Assembly (NCBI GenBank): GCA_001874305.1
Contig: MPCU01000002.1
Span: 434,001-498,000, forward strand
Length of the DNA stretch: 64,000 nucleotides
Direction of reading: 5' to 3'
DNA from: Bacteriovorax sp. MedPE-SWde
Lineage (GTDB): Bacteria > Bdellovibrionota > Bacteriovoracia > Bacteriovoracales > Bacteriovoracaceae
Below the pieces are notes generated by a model. That model was not told the origin of the DNA, did no database searches, and saw only the letters and a program-made list of their open reading frames with translations. This document shows, one piece after another, positions 56,595 to 64,000 of the stretch (its first letter is position 1; every line of letters begins with the position of its first letter). Both the position numbers and the translations under genes were made by a program.

Positions 56595-59155
56595 TATGCA
56601 TTTCCTTTTGCTGCTTCAGCGAGAGCCTTTGCTTCCGCAATGGCCTTTTCTTCTTCCTCTTTTGCAAAAGGAGTTTCGTCCCACATTACTTTATGCTTAC
56701 ATTCTGGACACTGAAGATGCTTACCATCTCTCTTTGTCTCCTTAACACCCATGATTGCATATCCACAAGCTGGACAGTCATGAATCTTAGGTTCAGTCCA
56801 AAGAGCAGTTTCACAGTCAGGGTAGTTAGAACATCCATAGAAGATCTTCCCATAGCGAGACTTCTTCTCTGCAAACTTACCGACTTTACACTTAGGACAA
56901 GTTACGTCGATTGTATAAGGTAGAGTTGTTTCACATTTTGGATAGTCTTCACAACGAACAAAACGTCCGTACTTACCTTTTTTAACTTCAAGTCGCTTAT
57001 CACATGTTGGACAATTATCTCTAAACCAGTTCTTTGGAAGAACTTCAATTGTTCCATCAAGATGCTTCTTAAAGTCATATGTCGAAGTACAATCAGGGTA
57101 ATTTCTACAAGCGAGGAATTGTCCATTACGTCCCCACTTTATAAGATACTCACCATCATCACATTTCGTACAATCAATTCCAGTTGGAATCTCTTGCTTT
57201 TTAAGGTTCTTCATTTCTTCTTTGGCTTTTTCAAGAGTTAATTCAAACCCTTTCCAAAAATCCTTAAGAACCCTTTTCCACTTGATTTCACCATCTTCGA
57301 TTTTATCAAGAAGCTTTTCAACGTTTGCAGTGAATTCGACATTCATTACATCAGGAAAACTTTCAATAAGCATTTTACAAACAACCATACCAAGCTCTGT
57401 TGGCATGAATCTGTTTTCAATCTTCTCAACATATCCCCTATCTTGGATATTAGAAATAATTGAAGCATATGTAGATGGACGCCCAATTCCCTTTTCTTCT
57501 AAAGTCTTAACTAGAGAAGCTTCGTTAAATCTTGGCGGTGGAGAAGTCCAGTGCTCAAGTTCAGCAGGGTTTATTTTAGGTCTTAATTTTTCACCTTCAT
57601 CAATAAGAGGAAGTTCACCTGACGCCTTAACGGACTCGTCATCTTCTCCCCCTCCTTTTATAGATCTCTTTTCTGCCGCAGCTTCAAGATAAACAGTTCT
57701 AAAACCAGCAAATTTAATGATAGATCCATTTGCTTTAAAGAAGTGTCCATTTGATTCAAACATAATGGCAGTTTGATCAATAATAGCTTGGCTCATTTGA
57801 GATGAAATAAACTTATTCCAAATTAGCTCATATAATTTTTGCTCATCTGGTTCTAAGTCTCCACGAACCTTTTGTGGAGTATACTCTAAAGAGGTAGGTC
57901 TGATGGCCTCGTGGGCATCTTGAATCTTACTACTTCCTTTCTTCTTATATTCAATTGGATCTTTTGAAAGGTGATCCTTTCCATACTTATCACTGATAAA
58001 CTCTCTAAGAGAGCCAAGCATTTCTGGTTCAGTCCTTACGGAGTCAGTACGCATATATGTAACAAGACCAACTGTACCAAAGTCTGTTGTAGCTATACCC
58101 TCATATAGTCTCTGAGCAACCATCATAGTTCGCTTAGCAGTAAATCCAAGTTTATTAGCTGCTTCCTGCTGAAGCTTAGAAGTGGTGAATGGTGGCGTAG
58201 GGTTTTGCTTACGCTCCTTCTTTTTTACTTCAACAACATTGAAATCTGTGTCAGCAACATCAGATACGATCTTCTTAACTTCTGCTTCATCAGTTAAGTC
58301 ATTCTTCTTCTTTGCAGTTTCTCCATAGTATTTAATTTCAAAGGCCTTATTGTCCTTTTCCATTTCACCATGAATTGAGAACCACTGCTCAGGAATGAAT
58401 GCATTTACTTCATCTTCTCTTTCTACAATTACTCTTAGAGCAACAGACTGAACTCGACCAGCAGAGATTCCTCTTTGTACTTTATCCCAAAGTATAGGTG
58501 AAATCTTATAACCAACAAGTCTATCAAGAACACGTCTTGTTCTTTGTGAGTCGTACATATGTACATTTAGTTCTGTTGGGTTTTCGATAGCATTAATAAC
58601 AGCAGTCTTTGTAACGGCGTTAAATACTACTCGGTGCATCTTCTTTTTCTTTCCAATCTCTTCTGCAAGATGGAATGCAATCGCCTCTCCCTCACGGTCT
58701 AAATCGGGAGCGAGGAAGATCTCATTAGCATCTTTAGCAAGTTCTTGAATTCTTTCTATCTTCGCTTGTTTTCCTGAAATAGGAACTAGGTCAATAGCAA
58801 AGTTTTCTTTGATATCAACACCAAGCTTAGACTTTGGAAGATCTTTTATATGTCCATTACTGGCAACAACTTGAAAACCTCTACCAAGATATTTCTTTAT
58901 GGTCTTGGCCTTTGAAGGTGACTCCACTATAACTAGTTTATAGTCTTTCTTTTCCGCCTTCTTAGAAGTTTTCTTCGCCTTTTTCTTTGCAGTTTTTTTG
59001 GCTGTCTTCTTAGTTACCTTCTTCTTAGTAACTTTCTTTTTAGCAGTTTTCTTCTTAGCGGCCTTTTTAGTTACCTTCTTCTTAGCAGAAGAAGTTGCTG
59101 GTTTCTTTGTTACTTTTTCTTCTGAATTTGTTACGACTTCTTCAGCTGCACCCAT
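56594..59155 (-). CDS. topA: DNA topoisomerase I with Lys/Ala-rich N-terminal tail
   Basis: Relaxes negative supercoils. The ATG at 59155 is chosen because GAGGAG is correctly spaced from it; the ATG at 59164 is too close. Residues about 12-70 are almost only Lys, Ala, Thr and Val (repeats like KKVTKK and KKTAKK), a histone-H1-like tail that in most bacteria sits at the C-terminus if present. The Toprim domain starts YKLVIVESPSKAKTIKKYLG. Tyr367 in VTYMRTDS is the catalytic residue. The C-terminus has four zinc-ribbon-like units (CPTC...CEDYPKC, CPKC...CSNYPDC, CPAC...CPEC and a first one at CTKC). Confidence 0.95.
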   Translation of the reverse strand: MGAAEEVVTNSEEKVTKKPATSSAKKKVTKKAAKKKTAKKKVTKKKVTKKTAKKTAKKKAKKTSKKAEKKDYKLVIVESPSKAKTIKKYLGRGFQVVASNGHIKDLPKSKLGVDIKENFAIDLVPISGKQAKIERIQELAKDANEIFLAPDLDREGEAIAFHLAEEIGKKKKMHRVVFNAVTKTAVINAIENPTELNVHMYDSQRTRRVLDRLVGYKISPILWDKVQRGISAGRVQSVALRVIVEREDEVNAFIPEQWFSIHGEMEKDNKAFEIKYYGETAKKKNDLTDEAEVKKIVSDVADTDFNVVEVKKKERKQNPTPPFTTSKLQQEAANKLGFTAKRTMMVAQRLYEGIATTDFGTVGLVTYMRTDSVRTEPEMLGSLREFISDKYGKDHLSKDPIEYKKKGSSKIQDAHEAIRPTSLEYTPQKVRGDLEPDEQKLYELIWNKFISSQMSQAIIDQTAIMFESNGHFFKANGSIIKFAGFRTVYLEAAAEKRSIKGGGEDDESVKASGELPLIDEGEKLRPKINPAELEHWTSPPPRFNEASLVKTLEEKGIGRPSTYASIISNIQDRGYVEKIENRFMPTELGMVVCKMLIESFPDVMNVEFTANVEKLLDKIEDGEIKWKRVLKDFWKGFELTLEKAKEEMKNLKKQEIPTGIDCTKCDDGEYLIKWGRNGQFLACRNYPDCTSTYDFKKHLDGTIEVLPKNWFRDNCPTCDKRLEVKKGKYGRFVRCEDYPKCETTLPYTIDVTCPKCKVGKFAEKKSRYGKIFYGCSNYPDCETALWTEPKIHDCPACGYAIMGVKETKRDGKHLQCPECKHKVMWDETPFAKEEEEKAIAEAKALAEAAKGNA

Positions 59156-59231
59156 TGGATACATCTCCTCTTAGTCATCTAATTTAGATGATCTTATAAA
59201 CGTGAACTATTTATCCGGACATTAGGATAGA

Positions 59232-61376
59232 TTAATTGGCCCCAGTATTCAACAATTCATCTATTTCTTCAAGGTCAAATTCAGTTAAGCCGTAAGGATT
59301 TTCTTTTGAGTTAAGATCTTCATCCATATACTTCTTACCAAACTTTGATTCCATTTCGTCCATTGACTCGAATGCGTTAGGATTTTTCTTCTTCCCATTC
59401 TTCTCAACAGATTCAAGATCGTGGTTTTCCAGATATGCATCTTCGTCCACTTTCTTCTCATTCAGTTTGGTCTCTGCATCAACTAGTTCTTTCTCTAGTC
59501 TTTCCAGCTCTTTAAGGTCTTTTTCGTGATCTTTAATTATAGATTTTTCTCGCTCTTGACGCTCTAGCTCTTCAAGCTCATCCTCATTGATTTGAACTTC
59601 ATCAATTCGATCAAGAAGGTCTTGACTCAAGTCATCAAGGTTCAATTCAACATCTAACTCTTCAAGCCCCATTTCTTCTTTAGTTCGTAAATCTTTAGAT
59701 TTTAGACCTTGTTTAATCTGTGCTTCGCGTAAAGCTTTTTCTTGTGTTTTAGACAGTGCGACAGAGCCAACTGACATATCTGTTGAGCTTGTCGTAACAA
59801 GTGCAGTCGCAAAGTTATCAGTTAAAGTTATTACAACAAGCTCACCAACTGTATATGTTGGGTTGTTAGTAATTCTCTTTCCAGTACCTTCATCTTTAAA
59901 TGAATAGACTTCAAAAATATTTCCAAGCTCTATACCATCAACTCTACCTCTATCAAGATAGACGACGTCACCCATCGCAATTCCGCCTTTCTGTCCCTTA
60001 AAGGACCCAATAACTGCGGCCTCGACACTTCTCTTATTAAATGTTTTAAATATATTATTAATTTTTGGCATATAGACCGTAACTCTAGAACCTCTTTGAA
60101 TAAGTCCTGTAAGTTCAGTTACCTCTACTTCCCATTTATCTTCTATTTGTCTTCTAGCTTTTACTTGCGCTTGTGTTGTGTACTTGTGTCCCTCTCTGTC
60201 AGAAACAGGATGAGTTACTTTTCCGTCTGCAGAGTAAATTGTAAATAAGTCGCCTGGACGTACCTTTACAGATTTATCAAATTCAATATAGATGATTTCT
60301 CTTTTTTGAATATAAACAGATTCATCTCTCTTAGCCACGATCTTACCTAAGTCTTGAACATGGTTAGTCGTTAAGAATGTATTGAGATAGAAACCTTCCT
60401 TAACCTTGAAAGTAAGCTTAGTTGTTTTATCAACACCAGACTCGTCATAAGTATCATCAGGCTCTTCAATCGTAATCTCACTAATTGGTGGATCATAATT
60501 TTTAAAGTCAGTGTTAAGCTCTGTTGCAGTCATCTCTAATACGTCAGCATAGCTTGAGTCTGTTAAGCCCTGAAAGAAAGCTCCGTTTCTTGCAAGCCTT
60601 TCTCTCTCGGCCATCCAAGGAGGAAGTATATCGTCACCATATTTAGCAAATCCCTTTGCAGCTAACTGTGATTGCTTTACAAATTCTTTTGTATCTTCGC
60701 TAGGCTCACTAAAGTCCCCAAAAGCAACTTTAGGAAAGTTCTCACTACTTCCAGTATCAAATACTAATATCTGTCCTGGTTCAACTTCATGAGGATTTGT
60801 AATTTGTGGGTTCATTGACCAAATTTTAGAATAGTAAAAACCTGAACCAAATAAACTTTGAGATATTTTCCAAAGCCAGTCACCTTCTTGAATAACATAT
60901 TTCTCAACTTTAGCTGCTGTAGAGATTTCATCCCACTCATTCTTAGGAATTTTCTTTTCAACAAACTTTGCAAGATTTAGAAGGTTCTTTTCTTCAAGAC
61001 CAGCATCGAAAATAACAGGTTTTAAAGCTCCACCAACTTTCTTAGAGGCCTTAACTTCTTTCTTTTCACTCTTACCCATAAGAGCATCAATTTCGCTCTG
61101 TTCACTTTCTTTAAGAGCATTTAGCTTTAATTTATTTTCTTTTGATAATTGAACATCTGGTAAAGTACTTCCAGCATCTTTCTTTAATGCTTCGAGGTCG
61201 TCGATCTCTTCAAGTCTTGAAAGATCAAGGTCAATACCATTCTTATCATCTTCTAAGAGAAGGTTAATATCTTCATCTTCAAGAAGCTCAAGATCTTTTA
61301 ACTCATCAGCCGAATATACCACATTCGATAGTAGCCCTAGCATAATTAGTTTTAAGATCAAACTTCTTGATTTCAT
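59232..61376 (-). CDS. exported LysM-domain protein
   Basis: 714 residues with a signal peptide (about 1-22). A very acidic Asp/Glu/Leu region follows (23-150), then one LysM domain at about 158-205 (VIQEGDWLWKISQSLFG and PHEVEPGQILVFD). A long central region has beta-rich segments (KVRPGDLFTIYS, VVYLDRGRVDGIELGNIFEVYS), and the tail is highly charged and probably coiled-coil (about 560-690). LysM binds peptidoglycan. The protein lies 11 bases downstream of the lipoprotein gene and likely works with it in the envelope. Confidence 0.8.
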   Translation of the reverse strand: MKSRSLILKLIMLGLLSNVVYSADELKDLELLEDEDINLLLEDDKNGIDLDLSRLEEIDDLEALKKDAGSTLPDVQLSKENKLKLNALKESEQSEIDALMGKSEKKEVKASKKVGGALKPVIFDAGLEEKNLLNLAKFVEKKIPKNEWDEISTAAKVEKYVIQEGDWLWKISQSLFGSGFYYSKIWSMNPQITNPHEVEPGQILVFDTGSSENFPKVAFGDFSEPSEDTKEFVKQSQLAAKGFAKYGDDILPPWMAERERLARNGAFFQGLTDSSYADVLEMTATELNTDFKNYDPPISEITIEEPDDTYDESGVDKTTKLTFKVKEGFYLNTFLTTNHVQDLGKIVAKRDESVYIQKREIIYIEFDKSVKVRPGDLFTIYSADGKVTHPVSDREGHKYTTQAQVKARRQIEDKWEVEVTELTGLIQRGSRVTVYMPKINNIFKTFNKRSVEAAVIGSFKGQKGGIAMGDVVYLDRGRVDGIELGNIFEVYSFKDEGTGKRITNNPTYTVGELVVITLTDNFATALVTTSSTDMSVGSVALSKTQEKALREAQIKQGLKSKDLRTKEEMGLEELDVELNLDDLSQDLLDRIDEVQINEDELEELERQEREKSIIKDHEKDLKELERLEKELVDAETKLNEKKVDEDAYLENHDLESVEKNGKKKNPNAFESMDEMESKFGKKYMDEDLNSKENPYGLTEFDLEEIDELLNTGAN

Positions 61377-61387
61377 TTATTACCTGC

Positions 61388-62164
61388 TTAAGATCTTTCG
61401 AAGAAGTCATGGAGAATTGAATAATATCTCTCTTGCTTCTTACCTAGTTTTAACTTTTCACTACAAACAATTAGCCTTCCTAAACTCTTGATGACTAATC
61501 CTGAAAAGGCGTACTTTCTTACAATCTCTTCATACATCTGCATCGCAAGATCATATTCGTTTTGTCTAAATAGCATTTCCGCTAAATAAAACTTTGCTCT
61601 AACTTTAATTTGTCCATTTGGAGATTCTTCTAACTCTTTTAAAAGAATTAAGGCCGAATCCATTCTATTTTGACCTACAAGCTGGTTTGCTTTAGCAAGC
61701 ATTGATAACTGTCTCTCAACAGCAGAATCTGAAATCTCTTTCTTATTCCTGTTTCGAGTTGTTCCCATCGCAGACTTAGAAGCAAGCCCGTTACTACCAA
61801 AGACATCCACTGTTTCAGCCAGATCAGCAGCAGGAGCAATCTTACTCAACTGAGAGATCATATCCGTTGGTGCAACTGGTGTCTTAGTAGATGACATTTC
61901 TTTGTTAACACGTTTTGTGCTCTTAGATTCTGCCGCTTTTATTTTGTCTAATAGAGATTCATACTTATTCAAAAGCTGCTCATACTGAGCCTTTGGAACT
62001 GTATGTTTTGATGACTTATTTGAACTACTTACCTTCTCGTCCTGAGACGAGCTTCCCTCTTCTTCAAATAATACTTTTCTTTTACTCATCCACGAGCATG
62101 ACTGCATAGATAAAGTTGCTGAAATTATTAATAAAAGAGAAATTTTCTTCCTGAAAATAATCAC
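61388..62164 (-). CDS. lipoprotein with TPR-like C-terminal region
   Basis: 258 residues from a GTG at 62164, preceded by GGAGGA with a seven-base gap. The ATG at 62179 would place that sequence inside the gene. The signal ends in a lipobox-like TLSMQSC with Cys23. The middle is Ser/Lys-rich, and the C-terminal third (from about 160) has helical repeats such as KANQLVGQNRMDSALILLKELEE and QNEYDLAMQMYEEIV, in the style of tetratricopeptide repeats. It is probably an anchored scaffold and is read together with the LysM gene. Confidence 0.7.
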   Translation of the reverse strand: MIIFRKKISLLLIISATLSMQSCSWMSKRKVLFEEEGSSSQDEKVSSSNKSSKHTVPKAQYEQLLNKYESLLDKIKAAESKSTKRVNKEMSSTKTPVAPTDMISQLSKIAPAADLAETVDVFGSNGLASKSAMGTTRNRNKKEISDSAVERQLSMLAKANQLVGQNRMDSALILLKELEESPNGQIKVRAKFYLAEMLFRQNEYDLAMQMYEEIVRKYAFSGLVIKSLGRLIVCSEKLKLGKKQERYYSILHDFFERS

Positions 62165-62264
62165 TTTTTTGTCCTCCATGACTTAAAAAGCACTGGTATT
62201 AATATATATTTTAATTTACAAAGCAATTAAGTCAATGAAATTTAAGAAAATGTAGGGAAATATT

Positions 62265-62534
62265 ATGGAAAACACTAAACAAGATAACAAACTATTACAC
62301 ATGGTTATTCGTGTTCCTAAGAAAGAATCTGCCTTTACATATTTTACTCTTGAATCAAATGAAGGCCTATGCTTTTACTCAACTTTACAAGAATCTATGG
62401 GTCAAGGGCACCGAGACATAGACATAACGGCGCACATAACATTTAAAGAAGAAGTAGAAGCGCTTTTAAAAAACCTTGAAAAGAGTATCCAAATCGAATA
62501 TCTCCTATCAGAAATTATTGAAGATAAGTCTTAA
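62265..62534 (+). CDS. small DUF4911-like protein
   Basis: 89 residues, no signal peptide. The pattern HMVIRVPKKESAFTYFTLESNEGLCFYST resembles the DUF4911 group of small proteins in delta-type bacteria (a run of basic residues, a hydrophobic F-x-x-E, a G-L and a ST). The family role is unknown to me. Its last four bases overlap the convergent gene. Confidence 0.6.
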   Translation: MENTKQDNKLLHMVIRVPKKESAFTYFTLESNEGLCFYSTLQESMGQGHRDIDITAHITFKEEVEALLKNLEKSIQIEYLLSEIIEDKS

Positions 62535-63028
62535 TCAAAGTTTATCCCCACCAAGAAACTAAGGTTACTAGAGATATAATTTAGTGTCGTTAATCTATAA
62601 TTTACCTTTGCGATAATATCTTTATAGTAGAAGAAACTGCCTGTCTCTAATAAGAAGAACTGCTTTCTCTCTGCGTCATCACGATCACCGAACCATGGAT
62701 CAGTATCTTTATTAGATCGTCCCCAACCTGCGCCAATATGAGGAGCAAATCCGTAATTCTTTAACAAGGGAAACATAACCCCTCCCTTAGCACCAAGCGC
62801 AGCCGCATCACTGTGACTATTGTTCAAATCACTATTATGTAAAAAGAAAGAAATATAAGCGTCGATACTTTTCTTCTTATTTATAAAACCTAGCTCTGTT
62901 TCAACGACAAGGAAGTCTGATGAATGTGAAACTCCTAATAATGTGAAAAGTTCTTTTGATAATTTCATCGATTTCGCACTAGAGCTCAATGATAGAAATA
63001 ATAAAGAAAAAGTGATTATTTTCGCCAT
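62531..63028 (-). CDS. exported barrel-like protein, unknown
   Basis: 165 residues with a signal peptide (about 1-17). The mature part alternates polar and hydrophobic residues with Gly-rich turns (GAKGGVMFP, HIGAGWGRSN) and ends in SFLVGINFD. It may be a small outer membrane barrel, but the C-terminal residue is Asp and not Phe, which weakens that reading. Family not recognised. Confidence 0.5.
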   Translation of the reverse strand: MAKIITFSLLFLSLSSSAKSMKLSKELFTLLGVSHSSDFLVVETELGFINKKKSIDAYISFFLHNSDLNNSHSDAAALGAKGGVMFPLLKNYGFAPHIGAGWGRSNKDTDPWFGDRDDAERKQFFLLETGSFFYYKDIIAKVNYRLTTLNYISSNLSFLVGINFD

Positions 63029-63118
63029 AAAGAATTATTGCCTTTCTACTTTCATAAGACAAATCTAAAACTGTGCCAAATCATTGTTTTACTCTCTTTG
63101 AAAAGCTAAGCTCTATGC

Positions 63119-63691
63119 ATGAAAAAATATAAAGCTGTCGTATTCGATCTTGATGGAACACTTGCTGACACAAGACTAGATTTTGTAAAAATGAGAGAAG
63201 ACCTCCAATTTCCCTTAGGGGTCTCCATATTAGAGCATTTAGAAACACTGCCACTAGATAAGAAAGACAATGCGAATCGAATCATACTTGAACATGAGAT
63301 TGCCGGAGCCAAGAGCTCGACTCTAACCTCTGGTGCGAAAGAGTTACTAGACCACCTAGAAGAAAAAAATATACCAATGGCAATACAAACGAGAAATTGT
63401 AAGGACGTTACTGATTTAGTTATTGGAAAATTAAAAATACCGATTTCAAAAGTTCTAACAAGAGAAGACTCAAGGCCAAAGCCTGACCCACATGGTTTTT
63501 TCCAGATTGCAAAAGACTGGAATATTGATATTAAAGAAATTTTGTATGTTGGAGATTCTCATTACGACTTACAAACATCACTTAACGCTAAAAGTGACTT
63601 TGCTCTGTTCACTAACCTTCATAACGAATCTAAGGAAATCAACCACCCCTTCTCCGTTTCATGCCTAAGTCAGTTAATTAGCTACTTTTAA
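63119..63691 (+). CDS. HAD-family hydrolase (phosphatase-like)
   Basis: 190 residues of the haloacid dehalogenase superfamily. Motif I DLDGTLADT is near residues 10-18, motif II IQTR near 94-97, motif III in DSRPKPDPHGF, and motif IV YVGDSHYD near 142-149. The short helical cap is inserted after motif I (class C1). The substrate is unknown; phosphoglycolate phosphatase-like enzymes have this plan. It is followed by a hairpin terminator. Confidence 0.85.
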   Translation: MKKYKAVVFDLDGTLADTRLDFVKMREDLQFPLGVSILEHLETLPLDKKDNANRIILEHEIAGAKSSTLTSGAKELLDHLEEKNIPMAIQTRNCKDVTDLVIGKLKIPISKVLTREDSRPKPDPHGFFQIAKDWNIDIKEILYVGDSHYDLQTSLNAKSDFALFTNLHNESKEINHPFSVSCLSQLISYF

Positions 63692-63692
63692 A

Positions 63693-63714
63693 ACCCAGGC
63701 CATAAGACCTGGGT
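63693..63714. terminator. bidirectional hairpin terminator
   Basis: ACCCAGG and CCTGGGT form a 7-bp stem with an eight-base loop between the convergent HAD and barrel-like genes. On the minus strand it is followed by TTTT. Confidence 0.65.
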
Positions 63715-63725
63715 CAGTATTTGAA

Positions 63726-64000
63726 TTACATATTAAAAGTAAGCATTGCACCTAGTGCAGAGTCTTTTGTGTCTGTTGAAGTCGTTCCCGATAATGTTTT
63801 TCTATCCGTATCAGTATAGAAGAATTCATAATCCATCTTTCCAACAGTTCTAGTGAAAGCTACTTTATAATCAAGGTAGTTTTCAGATCCAACTTTTTTC
63901 TCATCATCATAAGTTGTATATCCAAGAGCTAAACTTAGGCCAAGATTATGCTTTTTTGAAAGCTCAAAACCTTTATTTAGATTGAAGTACATTGAAGATG
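63726..64000 (-). CDS. outer-membrane-barrel-like protein, 5' end beyond the window
   Basis: The last 91 or so residues of a longer protein. The frame is open to the window edge, so the Met near the edge is not proven to be the start. It shows alternating strands with Gly, Tyr and Thr (GLSLALGYTTYDDE, YLDYKVAFTR, KMDYEFFYTDTDRK) and ends in GAMLTFNM, consistent with a C-terminal beta strand. The final Met instead of Phe makes the barrel call tentative. It resembles small proteobacterial outer membrane proteins of the TIGR02001 kind, but this is not certain. Confidence 0.5.
   Translation of the reverse strand, partial: SSMYFNLNKGFELSKKHNLGLSLALGYTTYDDEKKVGSENYLDYKVAFTRTVGKMDYEFFYTDTDRKTLSGTTSTDTKDSALGAMLTFNM

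Noticed and set aside
1-64000. Mobile element or recent gene transfer signs
   Set aside because: No transposase, integrase, inverted-repeat ends or attachment-site duplication was found, and base composition looks even by eye. The lipid-type operons could still be old acquisitions, but the sequence alone does not show it.

Overview
The window is AT-rich and densely coded, with no gene-free stretch longer than about 300 bases. The largest gaps (about 160-255 bases) lie before the Flp pilin, before the aminotransferase/reductase operon and beside the tRNA-Arg, and I see only promoter-like or palindromic sequence in them. Many exported and outer-membrane-like proteins, LPS and lipoate genes, a Flp/Tad pilus locus and unfamiliar Lys/Glu-rich secreted proteins suggest a Gram-negative of the Bdellovibrio/Halobacteriovorax kind. 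That assignment is inference from gene style, not from a marker gene. No CRISPR array, insertion sequence, prophage or rRNA was seen.

Layout. (1) 1-7.9 kb: pyrG (cut by the window edge) and kdsB, a TolC-like outer membrane protein with a small barrel-like partner, purB, an exported msrA, manC and a SPOR-domain protein. (2) 8.1-16.4 kb: a compact Flp/Tad pilus locus (Flp pilin, pseudopilin-like proteins, a CpaB/RcpC-like protein, secretin, CpaF/TadA ATPase, and a TadB/C-like membrane protein further on), interrupted on the other strand by a short aspartokinase and the ABC-F factor EttA. A small basic 41-residue gene lies antisense to what would otherwise look like the secretin N-terminus. (3) 16.5-28.5 kb: an RlmI-like methyltransferase, a partial Complex I operon nuoB-C-D-I, sodB with a good promoter, pdxH, several exported proteins of unknown role and a LysR regulator. 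(4) 28.6-30.5 kb: a pentapeptide-repeat protein and a receiver/HD-GYP-like response regulator.

(5) 30.7-38.8 kb is the most unusual part. It is a tight five-gene operon: a class III aminotransferase fused to a cyanobacterial-type acyl-ACP reductase, a UbiA-family prenyltransferase, a PEP-synthase-like phosphotransferase that lacks the PEP-binding barrel (the architecture of PigC/TamQ and rifampin phosphotransferase), a GNAT-like protein and a membrane protein. (6) 38.8-43.4 kb: xdhABC on the opposite strand. (7) 43.5-49.1 kb: a Met/Asp/His-repeat secreted protein, then a second lipid-type operon (psd, a second PEP-synthase-like protein, a CarS-like CTP transferase), with a divergent MMPL exporter beside it. 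My working idea is that blocks 5 and 7 together make and export an amine-containing lipid or amphiphile: acyl-ACP to aldehyde to alkylamine, then ATP-driven condensation or phosphotransfer. The chemistry is inferred; the architectures are seen.

(8) 51.5-64 kb: lipA-lipB, an MscS channel, a single-repeat DUF1456 protein, a tRNA-Arg directly behind a DUF368 (PopT-type) gene and topA with a histone-like N-terminal tail, then a LysM protein with a TPR-like lipoprotein, a DUF4911-like protein, a HAD phosphatase and a barrel-like protein cut by the window edge.
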